DNA of 64,000 nucleotides from Bacteroidales bacterium (lineage in GTDB: Bacteria; Bacteroidota; Bacteroidia; Bacteroidales; UBA932). Both the position numbers and the translations under genes were made by a program. Below, one piece after another: positions 8,991-19,155 of this stretch. The stretch is from positions 186,001 through 250,000 of the forward strand of contig JALCST010000002.1 in assembly GCA_022653675.1 (NCBI GenBank). The letters are read 5' to 3'. The notes beneath the pieces were generated by a model, which was given only the letters and a program-made list of their open reading frames with translations, ran no database searches and was not told where the DNA came from. The stretch's first letter is position 1, and every line of letters starts with the position of its first letter.

Positions 8991-11900
8991 CTATTCACTT
9001 TCACCGGTGCTTGAAATAGCCTTGCCCAAAGTCTCAAGTAATGTATCCAACTGCGTCTTCCAATAACTGTAACGGATTTCACAAGTCTCGACAGCCGTTT
9101 CCTTGTTTGCTACTACAGTCTCTTGAGCCTTGATCGCAAGTTGAGCGGCATCGTAGTAACCTTCGAGTGCACGTACGTAGACATCTTCGTCATACTGTCC
9201 CTGAACTGCATTCAGACTCTCGGTATAACCGGAAATCTCATCTTCGGCATCGTCGATCAAACCGTTGTAGTAAGCTTCGGCATCATCGTAATACGTCATT
9301 ACCTTGTCGTATAGATCGCCCAGATCATTGCTTTGTACATCAAGATTATCAGTAGTGGTCGTACCATCAGCGCTGTCAAATACCGGATATGTGTAACCAT
9401 CGGTACCCTTCGCGGCAGCGACACTGTAATTGGTCCAATAAACATCTATCAGCTGTTCAACCTGGTAAGAAGCCTTCTGAACGTCCCAATATTCGAGATA
9501 CAGAGGGTTGACGGTAGCCAGCCATTTGACTCTCAGATCTGCTCCGATCTTTGCGGCTGCCTCTTCTTCTGTTGCAAGTTCTGCTCCCGTAGTCGCCTGC
9601 TTGGCAAGTGCAGCCTGATATAGAGGAGCAAAGTAATTGTAGTATGCCCACCAAGAATAAGGATTTGGAGAATATCCCTGCTGAGCCGTATTATAATCGG
9701 CAGCAGAAAGATTCGCGTCACCAGGTAGCTCGTCATCTGGATTTCCAAGAGTGGCAACGGCTGCATCGTAAGCGTCCTGTGCCGCATTAAGTGCTGCTAT
9801 AGCGTTAGCAGTGAAATTCTGGTCGGTTATAGCCTTGATAGCTGCATTCTTGAACGTAGTGGTATCGTTCTCGAAGTCCTTCTTCATCTGCTCGATAGCA
9901 GTGCGGAAAGCGCTTAGATTCTGTACCCAGTCATCGATATCTCCCGTCAAAGCATCTATTACGGTCTGATCGTAGATCAACTTGTAATATACCGCATCCG
10001 AGAAATTAGGATGAAGCATTATGAAGCGGCCGTCACTCGGATCGACTATGGTGTTGAAATCCGCATTGTAATTCTGCAGGCGGAGTCCGTGTTCGCGGTT
10101 GTCGCCGAGGAAGAATGGATATTCAGAATCGAAACCACGATTGTGGATATAGCAGCTATGGTTGAACTCAACGGAATCCATATACTGGTACGATACGTAG
10201 ATGCTAGGAATCGTATCAGTATAATTAGCATACCCGTTGTCCGCACCGTAAACGCCGGATGGTTCGTCACCTATAGTAGTGGTCCCGGTTGTGGTGTTGC
10301 CGACCTGGTTGTTCAGGCAAACATAATAATATTCCGCATCAGGGACACCTGTAACTGTTGCAGTGCCGAATACATGCTCTATTATCGCCTGTTTGGTAAC
10401 CCAGCTTGCTTCACCGTTGAAGCTCCACTGATAATCGGTACGTACGGCGGGATCGTAAGCCAGAGCTTTGATGGCATTCTGGAAACTACCGTACTTCGTA
10501 TTGTCATAAGCATCTGCAACGATAATGGTATCCGTTCCAGCAGCTCCGTTATAAGCGTCAAGGTAACCGTTATACTGATTTATCTTAGCATTGACATTGG
10601 CAATAGCGGTTTCGAAAGAGGCCTTCTTGGCAGCCAGGGCGACCAAGTCTGCATCAACGACATCCGAAATCGAATCCTTCACATCCTCATAATATCCAAG
10701 CAATTGGTTTTCCCAGAAATTATCGTCTGCTGTAGCGAGCATATAACCCTCTCCTGATGTGGAAGTACAGAAGGTGATGGCTGCATCGTAATCCGTAGCA
10801 GCATTTGCATACGGGGCCCACTCAATATACCAATCGGTTCCACTTCCTGAAACTGTACCGTCCAAGAAAATCGAAGGTCTTGACGTAGAAGCTATGGCAT
10901 CGGCTGCTGAAGTATAATGAGGTGTTGGAGTAGGATGTGCAACATAGGAAGTGTCAGCGGTATACTGAGCAGCAATCCATGCACGCAACTCGTTCCATGC
11001 TTTCGGGCTGCGTCCAGCTACCCTTTCAGGATCCCCGTTGTTCAGATAGAAATCATTTGCTCCGGTGTAAAGCTTGATCGCATCAAAGAAAGCGTTGAAA
11101 TTACTTCCGACTTTTACCTCCGAATATTGAACTCCGTCGACCGCATTGGCTTCAACAGCGAAAGAAGAAGATCCGCCATTCATCCCATCGGCATTCCATA
11201 TGCTCGTGAACAAGCTGTCCCATCCGCTGTTTTTCCAAATCTGGTAATCGGCAACGCTGCTATTATAAGTAGAGGTAGCGGCATGCAGAGCAACAGTATC
11301 GGCTATATATTGATCAGAAGCGGCGATATAAGCTGCACGTGCGCTATCGGCGATACCCATGAGTGCGTCGTTATATGCATCGAGCTCATCAGTAGTTGGA
11401 GTAACACTGAGAGTATCACCCTTCAAAGATATCAGAGCATTTTTGATATTGGTTTCGTCTGTTGCAACCTGTGTGCTTGCAGCAGTAAGGTCGGCAGCAT
11501 ATTTTATGGAGTCGAGCGTGAATGTGAGTCCCCATGCGAGTTTCGCAGCCTGGAGATCCGCATCATTGTCTGCGAACTGCTGATATACGTGATATTGTTC
11601 GATATAATCCAAAACTCCAAGGATACCGCGGGTAACAGTCTGGGTTTCGTCATCGCGGGTAACATAATCACCGCCGTTGAATACCCAATCGATACGGTCA
11701 GGGGTCGTGTTTACCTGGAAGAACGCCTGACTGCTTATACCAACGTAAGGATAATAGGTAGTTCCGTAATATCCGATAGCTGGATTATCACTGTTCGGCA
11801 TCGGATAAAGCAAATTGTTCGTCGACAGGACCCAAGGGGAACTTACGGCAGCATCTTCCATTACAGCCATAAACTTAGCCACAACGGCATTGCCCGAAGG

Positions 11901-13421
11901 ATAACCACCCCAACTTGATGAGACGTCATTTCCGAAATACTCCTTCATGTCGATCTGCTTCTTGCCCATTACGGCATTAGGGTCGGAACGCCATGTGGCG
12001 AGGGTATCTGCCAATGCCTGCAGGGAATCCTGAGTTGCAGTCTGCACGGCTGCTTCGGCAGCCCTCAGGGCAGCGCCCTTGGCAGCCGTATCTGCCTGGG
12101 CGTCGGCGATCTCGGAAACTATTTCCCTATAAACATGTCCTAAATCAGAAGTGTCGCGCTGTGCCCTATTATCGGCATACTGAGCCTTTCCATAAGCTAT
12201 AGGAACGGTGCGGTCTACCAGATAGTTCTCAACTTCATTATAGAGAGCGAGGGAATCAAGGAAGAAATTGAAGTCTCCGCCTCCGATGCGCCATACGCCC
12301 CAGGAGAGGAGGTCGTGGTTCTCGTAAGCGTCCGCATAATCCAGATCATCTGCCATAGTCTCGTATTTCGCAGTGGTCAATTCGGCTTCGAGATTTCCCA
12401 TCTGGGAATAATAAACCGTATCCTTTGCTCTGAGTTCATTCAATTTGTCCATCCACTCGTCGACAGGCAGGCCGTTGAACATTTCGTTGTCGGCTTTAGA
12501 TGTCTCGAGTGCAGCGATCTCTGCATTGTATTCATCGATATCGGACTGCCTAGCATTGATCTCTTCCTGATACTTGGCTATCAATGTCTGCTGGCCGTTT
12601 ATGGAATCGATGGAATCAATTCTGTATCTCTCAGCCATTGCTACCAGCGACGCCTTGGCATCGATGAGATCCTGCTGTGCCTGGTTATATGCCTGCGCGG
12701 CATTTTGGTAAGCAGTCAACGTATTGTCAAGCAGCGTCTGCTGATTCGTGGTCAGAAGGCCCTGCTGGGCTTCGATATTGGCGAGGGTGGTACGCAGGTT
12801 TTCCTGTGCTGTGGCCAAAGCGGCCTGAGAAGCTACGAGTCCAGCCTGCGCATTGTTAAGAGCAGTCTGTGCCGTAATCGCCGCTTCATCCATCGTTTTC
12901 TGGAGTGCCTGCATATTGATTTCATGCTGGATGGAATCCTCTTCGGCCTCCTTCTCGAGAGCAGCCTGGGCTTTCTCGAGTGAATCGAGCTTGAGGGCAA
13001 GTTCCTTAGTCTCCTCTGAAGTCTGGTTAGCGTAGTAGGCTTCCTCGTATGCCGCTCTAGCGGCCTCGATAGCCTCGGCCAGTTTGTTCATCTCGACATC
13101 GTGACGGGTTTCCTCTTCCTGGGCTGCTACCTTAGCCTTCAGCAAAGTGGTCTGGGCATCCCAGTAATTCGCCTGAGCCTGGATAAGGGACGCCTGTGCG
13201 GTCTGGTATGCAGCGTCGGCTGTAGCCATAGCCTGCGTATAAGCCGCTTCGGCTTCAATCTTGTCGGCCTGGGCAGTCTGCAGGTTGGCCAAAGCCTGGT
13301 AATACGCGGCTTTACCCTCCCTCAGAGTCTGAAGCCCCGTCGGCTCGACCTGATTGATACATGATGTGAACAGACCGGCAAGACCGATCGTGCACACACA
13401 TAAGTAAATAATCCTTTTCAT
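8991..13421 (-). CDS. Giant coiled-coil repeat lipoprotein of unknown function
   Basis: A 1476-residue protein with a lipoprotein signal peptide and lipobox LFTSC (Cys21), so it is probably anchored in the outer membrane. Residues of about 30-330 are Ala/Gln/Glu-rich long helices predicted to form coiled coils. Similar helical stretches recur in the middle and at the C-terminus, separated by Trp/Tyr-rich globular segments. Two of these segments look like copies of each other: GGGDFNFFLDSLALY near residue 382 and VGSNFNAFFDAIKLY near residue 775. No enzyme motif was found. A filamentous surface or periplasm-spanning role is an inference. It heads an operon with the outer-membrane barrel gene downstream. 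Confidence 0.75.
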   Translation of the reverse strand: MKRIIYLCVCTIGLAGLFTSCINQVEPTGLQTLREGKAAYYQALANLQTAQADKIEAEAAYTQAMATADAAYQTAQASLIQAQANYWDAQTTLLKAKVAAQEEETRHDVEMNKLAEAIEAARAAYEEAYYANQTSEETKELALKLDSLEKAQAALEKEAEEDSIQHEINMQALQKTMDEAAITAQTALNNAQAGLVASQAALATAQENLRTTLANIEAQQGLLTTNQQTLLDNTLTAYQNAAQAYNQAQQDLIDAKASLVAMAERYRIDSIDSINGQQTLIAKYQEEINARQSDIDEYNAEIAALETSKADNEMFNGLPVDEWMDKLNELRAKDTVYYSQMGNLEAELTTAKYETMADDLDYADAYENHDLLSWGVWRIGGGDFNFFLDSLALYNEVENYLVDRTVPIAYGKAQYADNRAQRDTSDLGHVYREIVSEIADAQADTAAKGAALRAAEAAVQTATQDSLQALADTLATWRSDPNAVMGKKQIDMKEYFGNDVSSSWGGYPSGNAVVAKFMAVMEDAAVSSPWVLSTNNLLYPMPNSDNPAIGYYGTTYYPYVGISSQAFFQVNTTPDRIDWVFNGGDYVTRDDETQTVTRGILGVLDYIEQYHVYQQFADNDADLQAAKLAWGLTFTLDSIKYAADLTAASTQVATDETNIKNALISLKGDTLSVTPTTDELDAYNDALMGIADSARAAYIAASDQYIADTVALHAATSTYNSSVADYQIWKNSGWDSLFTSIWNADGMNGGSSSFAVEANAVDGVQYSEVKVGSNFNAFFDAIKLYTGANDFYLNNGDPERVAGRSPKAWNELRAWIAAQYTADTSYVAHPTPTPHYTSAADAIASTSRPSIFLDGTVSGSGTDWYIEWAPYANAATDYDAAITFCTSTSGEGYMLATADDNFWENQLLGYYEDVKDSISDVVDADLVALAAKKASFETAIANVNAKINQYNGYLDAYNGAAGTDTIIVADAYDNTKYGSFQNAIKALAYDPAVRTDYQWSFNGEASWVTKQAIIEHVFGTATVTGVPDAEYYYVCLNNQVGNTTTGTTTIGDEPSGVYGADNGYANYTDTIPSIYVSYQYMDSVEFNHSCYIHNRGFDSEYPFFLGDNREHGLRLQNYNADFNTIVDPSDGRFIMLHPNFSDAVYYKLIYDQTVIDALTGDIDDWVQNLSAFRTAIEQMKKDFENDTTTFKNAAIKAITDQNFTANAIAALNAAQDAYDAAVATLGNPDDELPGDANLSAADYNTAQQGYSPNPYSWWAYYNYFAPLYQAALAKQATTGAELATEEEAAAKIGADLRVKWLATVNPLYLEYWDVQKASYQVEQLIDVYWTNYSVAAAKGTDGYTYPVFDSADGTTTTDNLDVQSNDLGDLYDKVMTYYDDAEAYYNGLIDDAEDEISGYTESLNAVQGQYDEDVYVRALEGYYDAAQLAIKAQETVVANKETAVETCEIRYSYWKTQLDTLLETLGKAISSTGESE

Positions 13422-13468
13422 AAAAAAATTTGTTAAGTGTTTGTTATTTTGGTTAAACTACTTTAATA

Positions 13469-13476
13469 CAAAAATA
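13469..13476 (-). promoter_or_regulatory. Candidate -7 box of the giant lipoprotein operon
   Basis: The minus strand reads TATTTTTG (TAnnTTTG), giving a leader of roughly 45 bases before the start at 13421. Confidence 0.45.
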
Positions 13477-13572
13477 TTCACGACCTCAAATATAAGTCAT
13501 AAAATGATATTGTGCAAATATTTTTTTGCAGGAATACCAGTCAAACAATATTTTACGGCCGCTTTACCCTGA

Positions 13573-15669
13573 CTAGAAAAATCTTGCCCTGTTGTCGGTT
13601 ACCGAAGCGTCGTCCTGGAAAATCTGCGTAATGGCATTCAACTGACGCTGGCATATCTGGTCATTGCGGTTCTTCGCATCGCTCTCGGTGAAGAAGGAAC
13701 CGGTATTGCGGTCGGTCACCTCGAAAATGTAAGAGCCTATGCCACACTGCACAGGGCCGGTGACCACTCCCTTTTCGGCAGCCGATACGGCACCTATGAA
13801 TTTCGGATCCAGTTGTTCCTGGGTATAGCCGTACGCCCCGAAACTGATGCCGTCCTTGTGACTGACGGATGTTCCCAGAGCCTGGGCCATATCGCTAAGC
13901 GAAGCCATGCCCTTCACCTTACCGGCGATCTCCCCGTTCTTCCTTTCGGCGCTCTTTTCCGAAACGAGTTCCATTCTGATACCCTGTTCAAGGTCTTCCA
14001 GAGGGGTGAAGCCGGCTTTATGAATTCCGGTAAGGGCAACCACGAAGAACTTGTCATTTGCGGATATCACGGACGACACATTCCCTACCTTGGCATTGAA
14101 AGCCCATCTGGCCACTTCGCGCACGTTCTTGTACGAACCGACGTCATGCGAGCCTTCCTTGATTCTCTTCGCAGGTACGAGTTCCACTCCACGGGCTTTT
14201 GCGGCTACCACCAGGCTGTCATATTTGCCGTTGGCGGCGGAAGCCAGGCCGTTTACATCGGAAAAGATATTCTGATAGGTATCCTTCCCGACAGGTATGC
14301 TTTTGGTTAGTACCGCAAGCTTTACCTTACGTACCGGTTTGGTGCGCTTTTTCACCATAACCACGTGCGTACCGTAATTGCTCTTCACTATGGCGGGCTC
14401 CCCGACCCTCATGACGAATACGGTATCGAACCCTTGGATCATATATCTCTGGGTAAACCATCCCAAGTCTCCCCTTTCGGCTACCTGCGTATTCTGGTCC
14501 GCAGAATATTTCGCAGCCAGGTCGGAAAATTTACCGCCGTGGCGCAGCACCTCGACCAGGGAATCGGCCCTGAAGTCGGCATCGCTGCCCTGCAAAAGTA
14601 TATGCCTGACGAATACGGAATCAGGCATCATCCTGACGGAAGCGATGCGGCCGGCCATGAATGAGTCGCCCTTTTTAAATAATGGTGTGACTTTTTCACC
14701 CGGATCATCGAATGCAAGCGAATCGAGTTCAGGATAGGAAGCGGCGAGTTCCCCATCCTTGAAGTAATAATTGTTCAGGGGCGTGTCAGAATTTTTCGCA
14801 AGGAAAGCCTTGAGGTTGCCTGTAGTCCTGAATTCGTCGTAAATGGAATCGGTCTCCTCGCGTACCTTCTCTATATCGGATACGGAAGGAGATACGTCGT
14901 ACACAGCATAAGCTATGTCACGCGAAGCACTCTGCTTGAGATTGCTTTTCCGATCCTCGTAATATTTCCTGATCTCGTTCTCGGTTACGGTAATGGTACT
15001 GTCCTGCTTGTATGTATAGGGCACCATCACGAAATCCACGTCGCTCGTCACATTGCTCTCGCTTATGGCCCGCTTCAGTTCCACATTGTTCAGGACATTG
15101 CTTTTAATCATGAGCGAAGTATATTTTTCGAACATCTGCTCGCTCTTTATGCTGCCTTCCACATAATCCCAATAGTTGGCGTAAATGCTCGAAGGATCGT
15201 CCGAAGCGGCCTTTATGAATTGCACCAGGCGTTCATGCGAAAATTTTCCGGTATTGTCGCGGAATACCGGATCGCGGGCGATCACCGGGGAAATATCGTC
15301 CCCTTGGGTGAGGTCCACTATCTCGTCCTCGCAAACCCTGACGCCTGCAGCAGATATGGCCTTGGAATACACGTACTTATCCAAGAACGAATTCCATGCG
15401 GTATTGTAAATCTGATCCTGGTCGTCTTCGGAATTCGATGTCTTTCCGAAAATGTTCTGCTGGATTTTTGAGAAATAGTCCGCCTTTTCCTGAAACTCGC
15501 GGTAAGATATTTTCTCACCATTCATCTTGCCTACGTCGTTCTTTGAAGACATCGACGACATAGCCTGTCTTAATGTGTCAGGGTCAATTATAAATGACAG
15601 AAGAGCCAAAGCAATCAGGATTGTTATGAGCACTCCGAACTTGACACGAATGTTCTGAAGAACCGCCAT
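13573..15669 (-). CDS. ppiD: PpiD/SurA-like periplasmic peptidylprolyl isomerase
   Basis: A 698-residue membrane-anchored foldase. After MAVLQNIRVKFG comes one transmembrane helix (residues of about 12-28), then a SurA_N-like chaperone domain (GEKISYREFQEKADYF). A parvulin-type rotamase domain with FVRHILLQGS, GGKFSDLAAKYSAD and GDLGWF follows at about residues 345-440, and then a long C-terminal chaperone part. The arrangement matches PpiD, which helps exported proteins fold as they leave the Sec translocon. It is last in the run containing lptC and several outer-membrane genes, which fits a role in envelope biogenesis. Confidence 0.88.
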   Translation of the reverse strand: MAVLQNIRVKFGVLITILIALALLSFIIDPDTLRQAMSSMSSKNDVGKMNGEKISYREFQEKADYFSKIQQNIFGKTSNSEDDQDQIYNTAWNSFLDKYVYSKAISAAGVRVCEDEIVDLTQGDDISPVIARDPVFRDNTGKFSHERLVQFIKAASDDPSSIYANYWDYVEGSIKSEQMFEKYTSLMIKSNVLNNVELKRAISESNVTSDVDFVMVPYTYKQDSTITVTENEIRKYYEDRKSNLKQSASRDIAYAVYDVSPSVSDIEKVREETDSIYDEFRTTGNLKAFLAKNSDTPLNNYYFKDGELAASYPELDSLAFDDPGEKVTPLFKKGDSFMAGRIASVRMMPDSVFVRHILLQGSDADFRADSLVEVLRHGGKFSDLAAKYSADQNTQVAERGDLGWFTQRYMIQGFDTVFVMRVGEPAIVKSNYGTHVVMVKKRTKPVRKVKLAVLTKSIPVGKDTYQNIFSDVNGLASAANGKYDSLVVAAKARGVELVPAKRIKEGSHDVGSYKNVREVARWAFNAKVGNVSSVISANDKFFVVALTGIHKAGFTPLEDLEQGIRMELVSEKSAERKNGEIAGKVKGMASLSDMAQALGTSVSHKDGISFGAYGYTQEQLDPKFIGAVSAAEKGVVTGPVQCGIGSYIFEVTDRNTGSFFTESDAKNRNDQICQRQLNAITQIFQDDASVTDNRARFF

Positions 15670-15776
15670 TTTTTTAAGTCTTAATCTATATTTTTAACTT
15701 GTGAATTGCAAAGGTAGCATTTTTTTGAGTTAATAAGCAATACGCCACTTCAAAATTGTTGAAAAAGTGTTGATAA

Positions 15777-16430
15777 CTATTTGCCGGACGGAATGCTATG
15801 CACGGGCTTCAAGACGGGCCCAATGAAGTTTGCCGGATCGACATAAACCTCGGAAGTGTCGCTGTCGACATATCCGTAGGAATCGTAAGGCTTCAGGATT
15901 TCCGCATTGGAAGCGTTTTGGTCGGATTCCATGCCGAATCCCTGAAGAAAACCGGCAGGGGAGTACATCTTTACGTAACACCTAGTATAAATCTTCCCGT
16001 TCGCGCGGTCCCAATACATGGTGTCGCTTTCCATGGTTTGCTCCTTTATGAAATTCCTTACTACAACGTTGCCATACGCGATCCATACCTCCTTGCCTTT
16101 GGTAGTGACATGGCGGGCGTGGTCGGCCGTAATCTTTGTCTCGAGTTGGCCGTCTTCGGTATAGTTATAGAGGGAAAATCCCTTAGGAAAGAGTTCCCAC
16201 GAAGACGAATCACCGTCGTAACGTTCCATCAGAGGAGCGGCTATTCTCGATTTCAACACCCCGTAATCGCTCTCAAGCGCATCCATATTGGCTATGGACT
16301 GGACAGGGGTAACATTCAAATTCACTTCAGGCGCCATTTTCTCCTTATCGCATGACGTAAAGACAAAAATAGCAGCCACCGCAACGGTGACTGCCAATAT
16401 TCCCCTTTGTCTTAAGGACGGATGGCGCAT
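15777..16430 (-). CDS. lptC: LPS export ABC transporter periplasmic protein LptC (lipoprotein form)
   Basis: A 217-residue protein with a lipoprotein-type N-terminus (IFVFTSC) and an LptC/OstA-like beta-jellyroll region with GVLKSRIAAPLMERYD, FPKGFSLYNYTEDGQLETKITADHARH and WIAYGNVVVRN. LptC forms part of the bridge that carries lipopolysaccharide across the periplasm. A lipoprotein signal in place of a plain membrane helix is common in Bacteroidota. It starts 6 bases after the preceding TPR gene, which marks an operon. lptA, lptB, lptF and lptG are not in the window; a likely lptE lies at 54671-55180. Confidence 0.85.
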   Translation of the reverse strand: MRHPSLRQRGILAVTVAVAAIFVFTSCDKEKMAPEVNLNVTPVQSIANMDALESDYGVLKSRIAAPLMERYDGDSSSWELFPKGFSLYNYTEDGQLETKITADHARHVTTKGKEVWIAYGNVVVRNFIKEQTMESDTMYWDRANGKIYTRCYVKMYSPAGFLQGFGMESDQNASNAEILKPYDSYGYVDSDTSEVYVDPANFIGPVLKPVHSIPSGK

Positions 16431-16436
16431 TTCAGC

Positions 16437-17759
16437 TTAATTCTGCGTACGTACCACGGTGGTCGCACGAAGTCCTCCGCAAGACACCGTATAAGACTGT
16501 CCTTTGATTATATCGTACATGAAAGCGTCACTGGCTGCGGGAAAGTACTTTGCATACTGTGCGATCATGCTGTTGCACTCTTCAGCAAGACTCGGATCGG
16601 TATTCTTCGCCTTTTCCATGTAGTCTGTAGCCACCCAATAAGGAGCACGGTTTTCTATCTCGTTGCCATTGCAACGGACACTGCCCCATACGTATCCAAT
16701 CAGCATGTAGCATTTGCCGGCAAGTGCCGGATTCAGGTTCATGGCATGTTCGGCAGCCGAAACGGCGTGCGGATTATTTTTCATATCCTTATAGCAGACG
16801 GTAGCCATCTCGTAATAGTAATCGGCGTTCTGCACGGAATCCTTCGGATTCGCATCGATGGCACACTGCATATACGAAACGGCTTTTTCGAAATCATCGT
16901 TACGTTCGTAAAGCCTGAAGAGAAGGTATGCCGTTGCTGCGGAAGGCTCCATTCCGTAGAGGGCCTCCACCGCATTCAGGAACAGCTCCTTATCAATGCA
17001 ATTGGAAGCCGACATCATTTTTACTATGGTATTGACGAGATTCTCATCCTTAGGATTGGCCTCGAAACGAGGAGTGTAAAGCGCAACCAGGTTGTCGCAA
17101 CTTGCGACGCCGCTGGATGCGAACAGGTTATCCAGATCCTTACGCATATTCTGGGTGTTCTCGTCATCCATGGTTTCGAGAACCTTGTCGAAAATGGTAC
17201 TGTTCCTAGTATATACGCTCATTATTTCATCAGCTTTCAGCTCCTCTTTTTGATAAAGGTCAACTGCCGTCTTGACCTGAACGTAAAGAACTATGGGATT
17301 GACCTTTTCCTGGAGGACATTAACAATATTGTCGAGGCCCTTGAAAAGCTCCATCTCATCATCCGGTTCCTTCAGGTAATTTATCATGTCGAGAGCCTTG
17401 TTATTATTCGCTGTAACCGCATATTTCGGGAAATTAGCCATACGCATGTCATGCAGCATGAATAGGGAATCTATAAGTTCCTTGCGGCGCGTCGGATCCG
17501 TGGTAAGGCCGATGAGGCGTCTCATTATCTTCTGCCCGTTTATGAGCATATGCTGGCTTGCTGTCGGGGGACAAATTTCGAGGGCTTTCCGCCAAGGTGC
17601 CGTAGCTTCCGCAAGATCGTTCTGTTGCATATACGAAGTATAATACGAAAGATACTTGACGCATTCGGCGCTGTCCTTTCCAAATCTGCCCTGAGCCTTG
17701 GCCTGAGGCATCATCAACGCAAAAAGAGCTACAAATAATAAAGCTGATCTTTTCATCAT
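16437..17759 (-). CDS. Periplasmic TPR-repeat protein
   Basis: A 440-residue protein with a signal peptide (MMKRSALLFVALFALMMPQAKAQ) and TPR-like helical repeats, clearest at residues of about 290-400 (ERNDDFEKAVSYMQCAIDANPKD, NPHAVSAAEHAMNLNP). It lies 6 bases upstream of lptC and follows an outer-membrane protein gene, a gene order I recall from other Bacteroidales. It is probably a scaffold in envelope assembly, but its partner is unknown. Confidence 0.75.
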   Translation of the reverse strand: MMKRSALLFVALFALMMPQAKAQGRFGKDSAECVKYLSYYTSYMQQNDLAEATAPWRKALEICPPTASQHMLINGQKIMRRLIGLTTDPTRRKELIDSLFMLHDMRMANFPKYAVTANNNKALDMINYLKEPDDEMELFKGLDNIVNVLQEKVNPIVLYVQVKTAVDLYQKEELKADEIMSVYTRNSTIFDKVLETMDDENTQNMRKDLDNLFASSGVASCDNLVALYTPRFEANPKDENLVNTIVKMMSASNCIDKELFLNAVEALYGMEPSAATAYLLFRLYERNDDFEKAVSYMQCAIDANPKDSVQNADYYYEMATVCYKDMKNNPHAVSAAEHAMNLNPALAGKCYMLIGYVWGSVRCNGNEIENRAPYWVATDYMEKAKNTDPSLAEECNSMIAQYAKYFPAASDAFMYDIIKGQSYTVSCGGLRATTVVRTQN

Positions 17760-17817
17760 CTGTTAGTTGGTTTATTTGAAGTACAAAGGTATCAAAAATT
17801 ATACCTTTCAAAACAAA

Positions 17818-19155
17818 TTAATCGTAAAGAACTTTCAAAAACCAGATATCATGTAAAGAGAAACTTACATGCAAATTGAAATAATATTCCCTTATAAGAC
17901 CGGTGTCATCCTTGAAAAATCCGTTCTCCAAAGCTCCCCTCTGGCCAAAGTCCACCGCGATCTGAACTGCATTATATAACCTGAATACGGGAAGGGAGAC
18001 GCCGAAAGTAATTCCGGACGACGAAATTCTGTGCCCGTCGAAACTGTAATACGTGCGGTTATAATATGCTCCACCACGATAAGTAATTCTTTTTCTGTAA
18101 TATCGTATGTCGTAGCGGTTCGGAGTATATTCGAATCCAAATCTGAAGGAATGTTCGGGAACCGGGGAAAAAGCTATACCCGGCGTTTCGTCAAACGTCG
18201 TCTTGCTCCAGTCCTGATAGGTGTAATCGAACCCGGCCGACCATTTGGAGCCGTTACTTATGGAAATTCCACCGCCAAACTCGGCCGGAATCAGAATGCC
18301 GCCGTTATCACCGGTTACATCCCTGAGCGTATCTGTAGTGCTTCCGGAAATAGCGGTGACCAGATGTTCCACATCGCCGCCGATGGAACTTGCCAAGCGA
18401 TACGTACCACCCAAGACCACAGAATAACTATTTCCCAACGGGAACTCGTATTGGGCACCTATCTTTCCCGAAAATCCCCTTAAAACCGCTTTCGTCCCAA
18501 GCTTGACGGTACGCTGGTAATCGTTAGTATTGAAATAGACATATGAAAAACGGTTCAGGGTACCGAAATTGAACATGCCTTGCATACCGAGGCTCAATCT
18601 GTCCCATAACGTAACCCCGGCCCCGGCGAAAGCCTGGTAAATACTGCCGCTACCGTTCTTTTCATAAATTATATCTCCAGCGGAAGCTAAAAGGTCGTCT
18701 GAGGTTTCCCTTGTCTCAATTTCATAGCCGACATCGCTCAAGGGGGAAATTCCGATAATGAAAGCCGACTTTTTATAAATCGGGAACGTGGCTATGATAT
18801 GGTTCATGTTGACAACATTGAATGCATCCTGCGTGGACTCGACACTTGTCGATGCGCTCGAAGGAATCTTGTAAAGGGTATTTTCTTCATTGAGGCCGAA
18901 ATCCATCATGAACGATAGCGTATCACGTGCGGTGATGGCAGCGGGGTTCAAATAATTTATCACCCTGTTGTTTCGTTCCCCTATGCCTATACCTCCCATC
19001 ATTCTGTTATAGGCGGTACCCTGGGCGCAATAATTTCCGATGCCGAAGAGGGAATATGGTGAATAGGAACCTAAAGCGGTACCTTCCTGTGCATGGAGAG
19101 AGGATGCAGCCAGCGTGAATACTGAAATGATCGATAATTTAATCCAAGAACGCAT
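17818..19155 (-). CDS. Putative outer-membrane beta-barrel protein (FadL/TodX-like)
   Basis: A 445-residue protein with a signal peptide ending SLHAQ. The mature start EGTALGSYSPYSLFGIGN...NRMMGGIGIGERN and the motif INYLNPAAITA resemble Bacteroidota outer-membrane proteins annotated near coaX and distantly related to FadL-type transporters. Alternating hydrophobic strands run to the C-terminus (HDIWFLKVLYD). Its start overlaps the 3' end of coaX by 17 bases, so the two genes are translationally linked. The cargo is unknown. Confidence 0.72.
   Translation of the reverse strand: MRSWIKLSIISVFTLAASSLHAQEGTALGSYSPYSLFGIGNYCAQGTAYNRMMGGIGIGERNNRVINYLNPAAITARDTLSFMMDFGLNEENTLYKIPSSASTSVESTQDAFNVVNMNHIIATFPIYKKSAFIIGISPLSDVGYEIETRETSDDLLASAGDIIYEKNGSGSIYQAFAGAGVTLWDRLSLGMQGMFNFGTLNRFSYVYFNTNDYQRTVKLGTKAVLRGFSGKIGAQYEFPLGNSYSVVLGGTYRLASSIGGDVEHLVTAISGSTTDTLRDVTGDNGGILIPAEFGGGISISNGSKWSAGFDYTYQDWSKTTFDETPGIAFSPVPEHSFRFGFEYTPNRYDIRYYRKRITYRGGAYYNRTYYSFDGHRISSSGITFGVSLPVFRLYNAVQIAVDFGQRGALENGFFKDDTGLIREYYFNLHVSFSLHDIWFLKVLYD

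Noticed and set aside
10011..12983. Long + strand open frames opposite the giant lipoprotein
   Set aside because: The repetitive, biased codons of the lipoprotein keep the opposite strand open. The frames encode low-complexity Ile/Ser/Cys-rich sequence with no domain or start context.
15768..15776. A fourth TGTTGATAA word between the PpiD-like gene and lptC
   Set aside because: A single copy with no neighbouring boxes and no skew change; probably chance in an AT-rich gap, so not treated as part of an origin.
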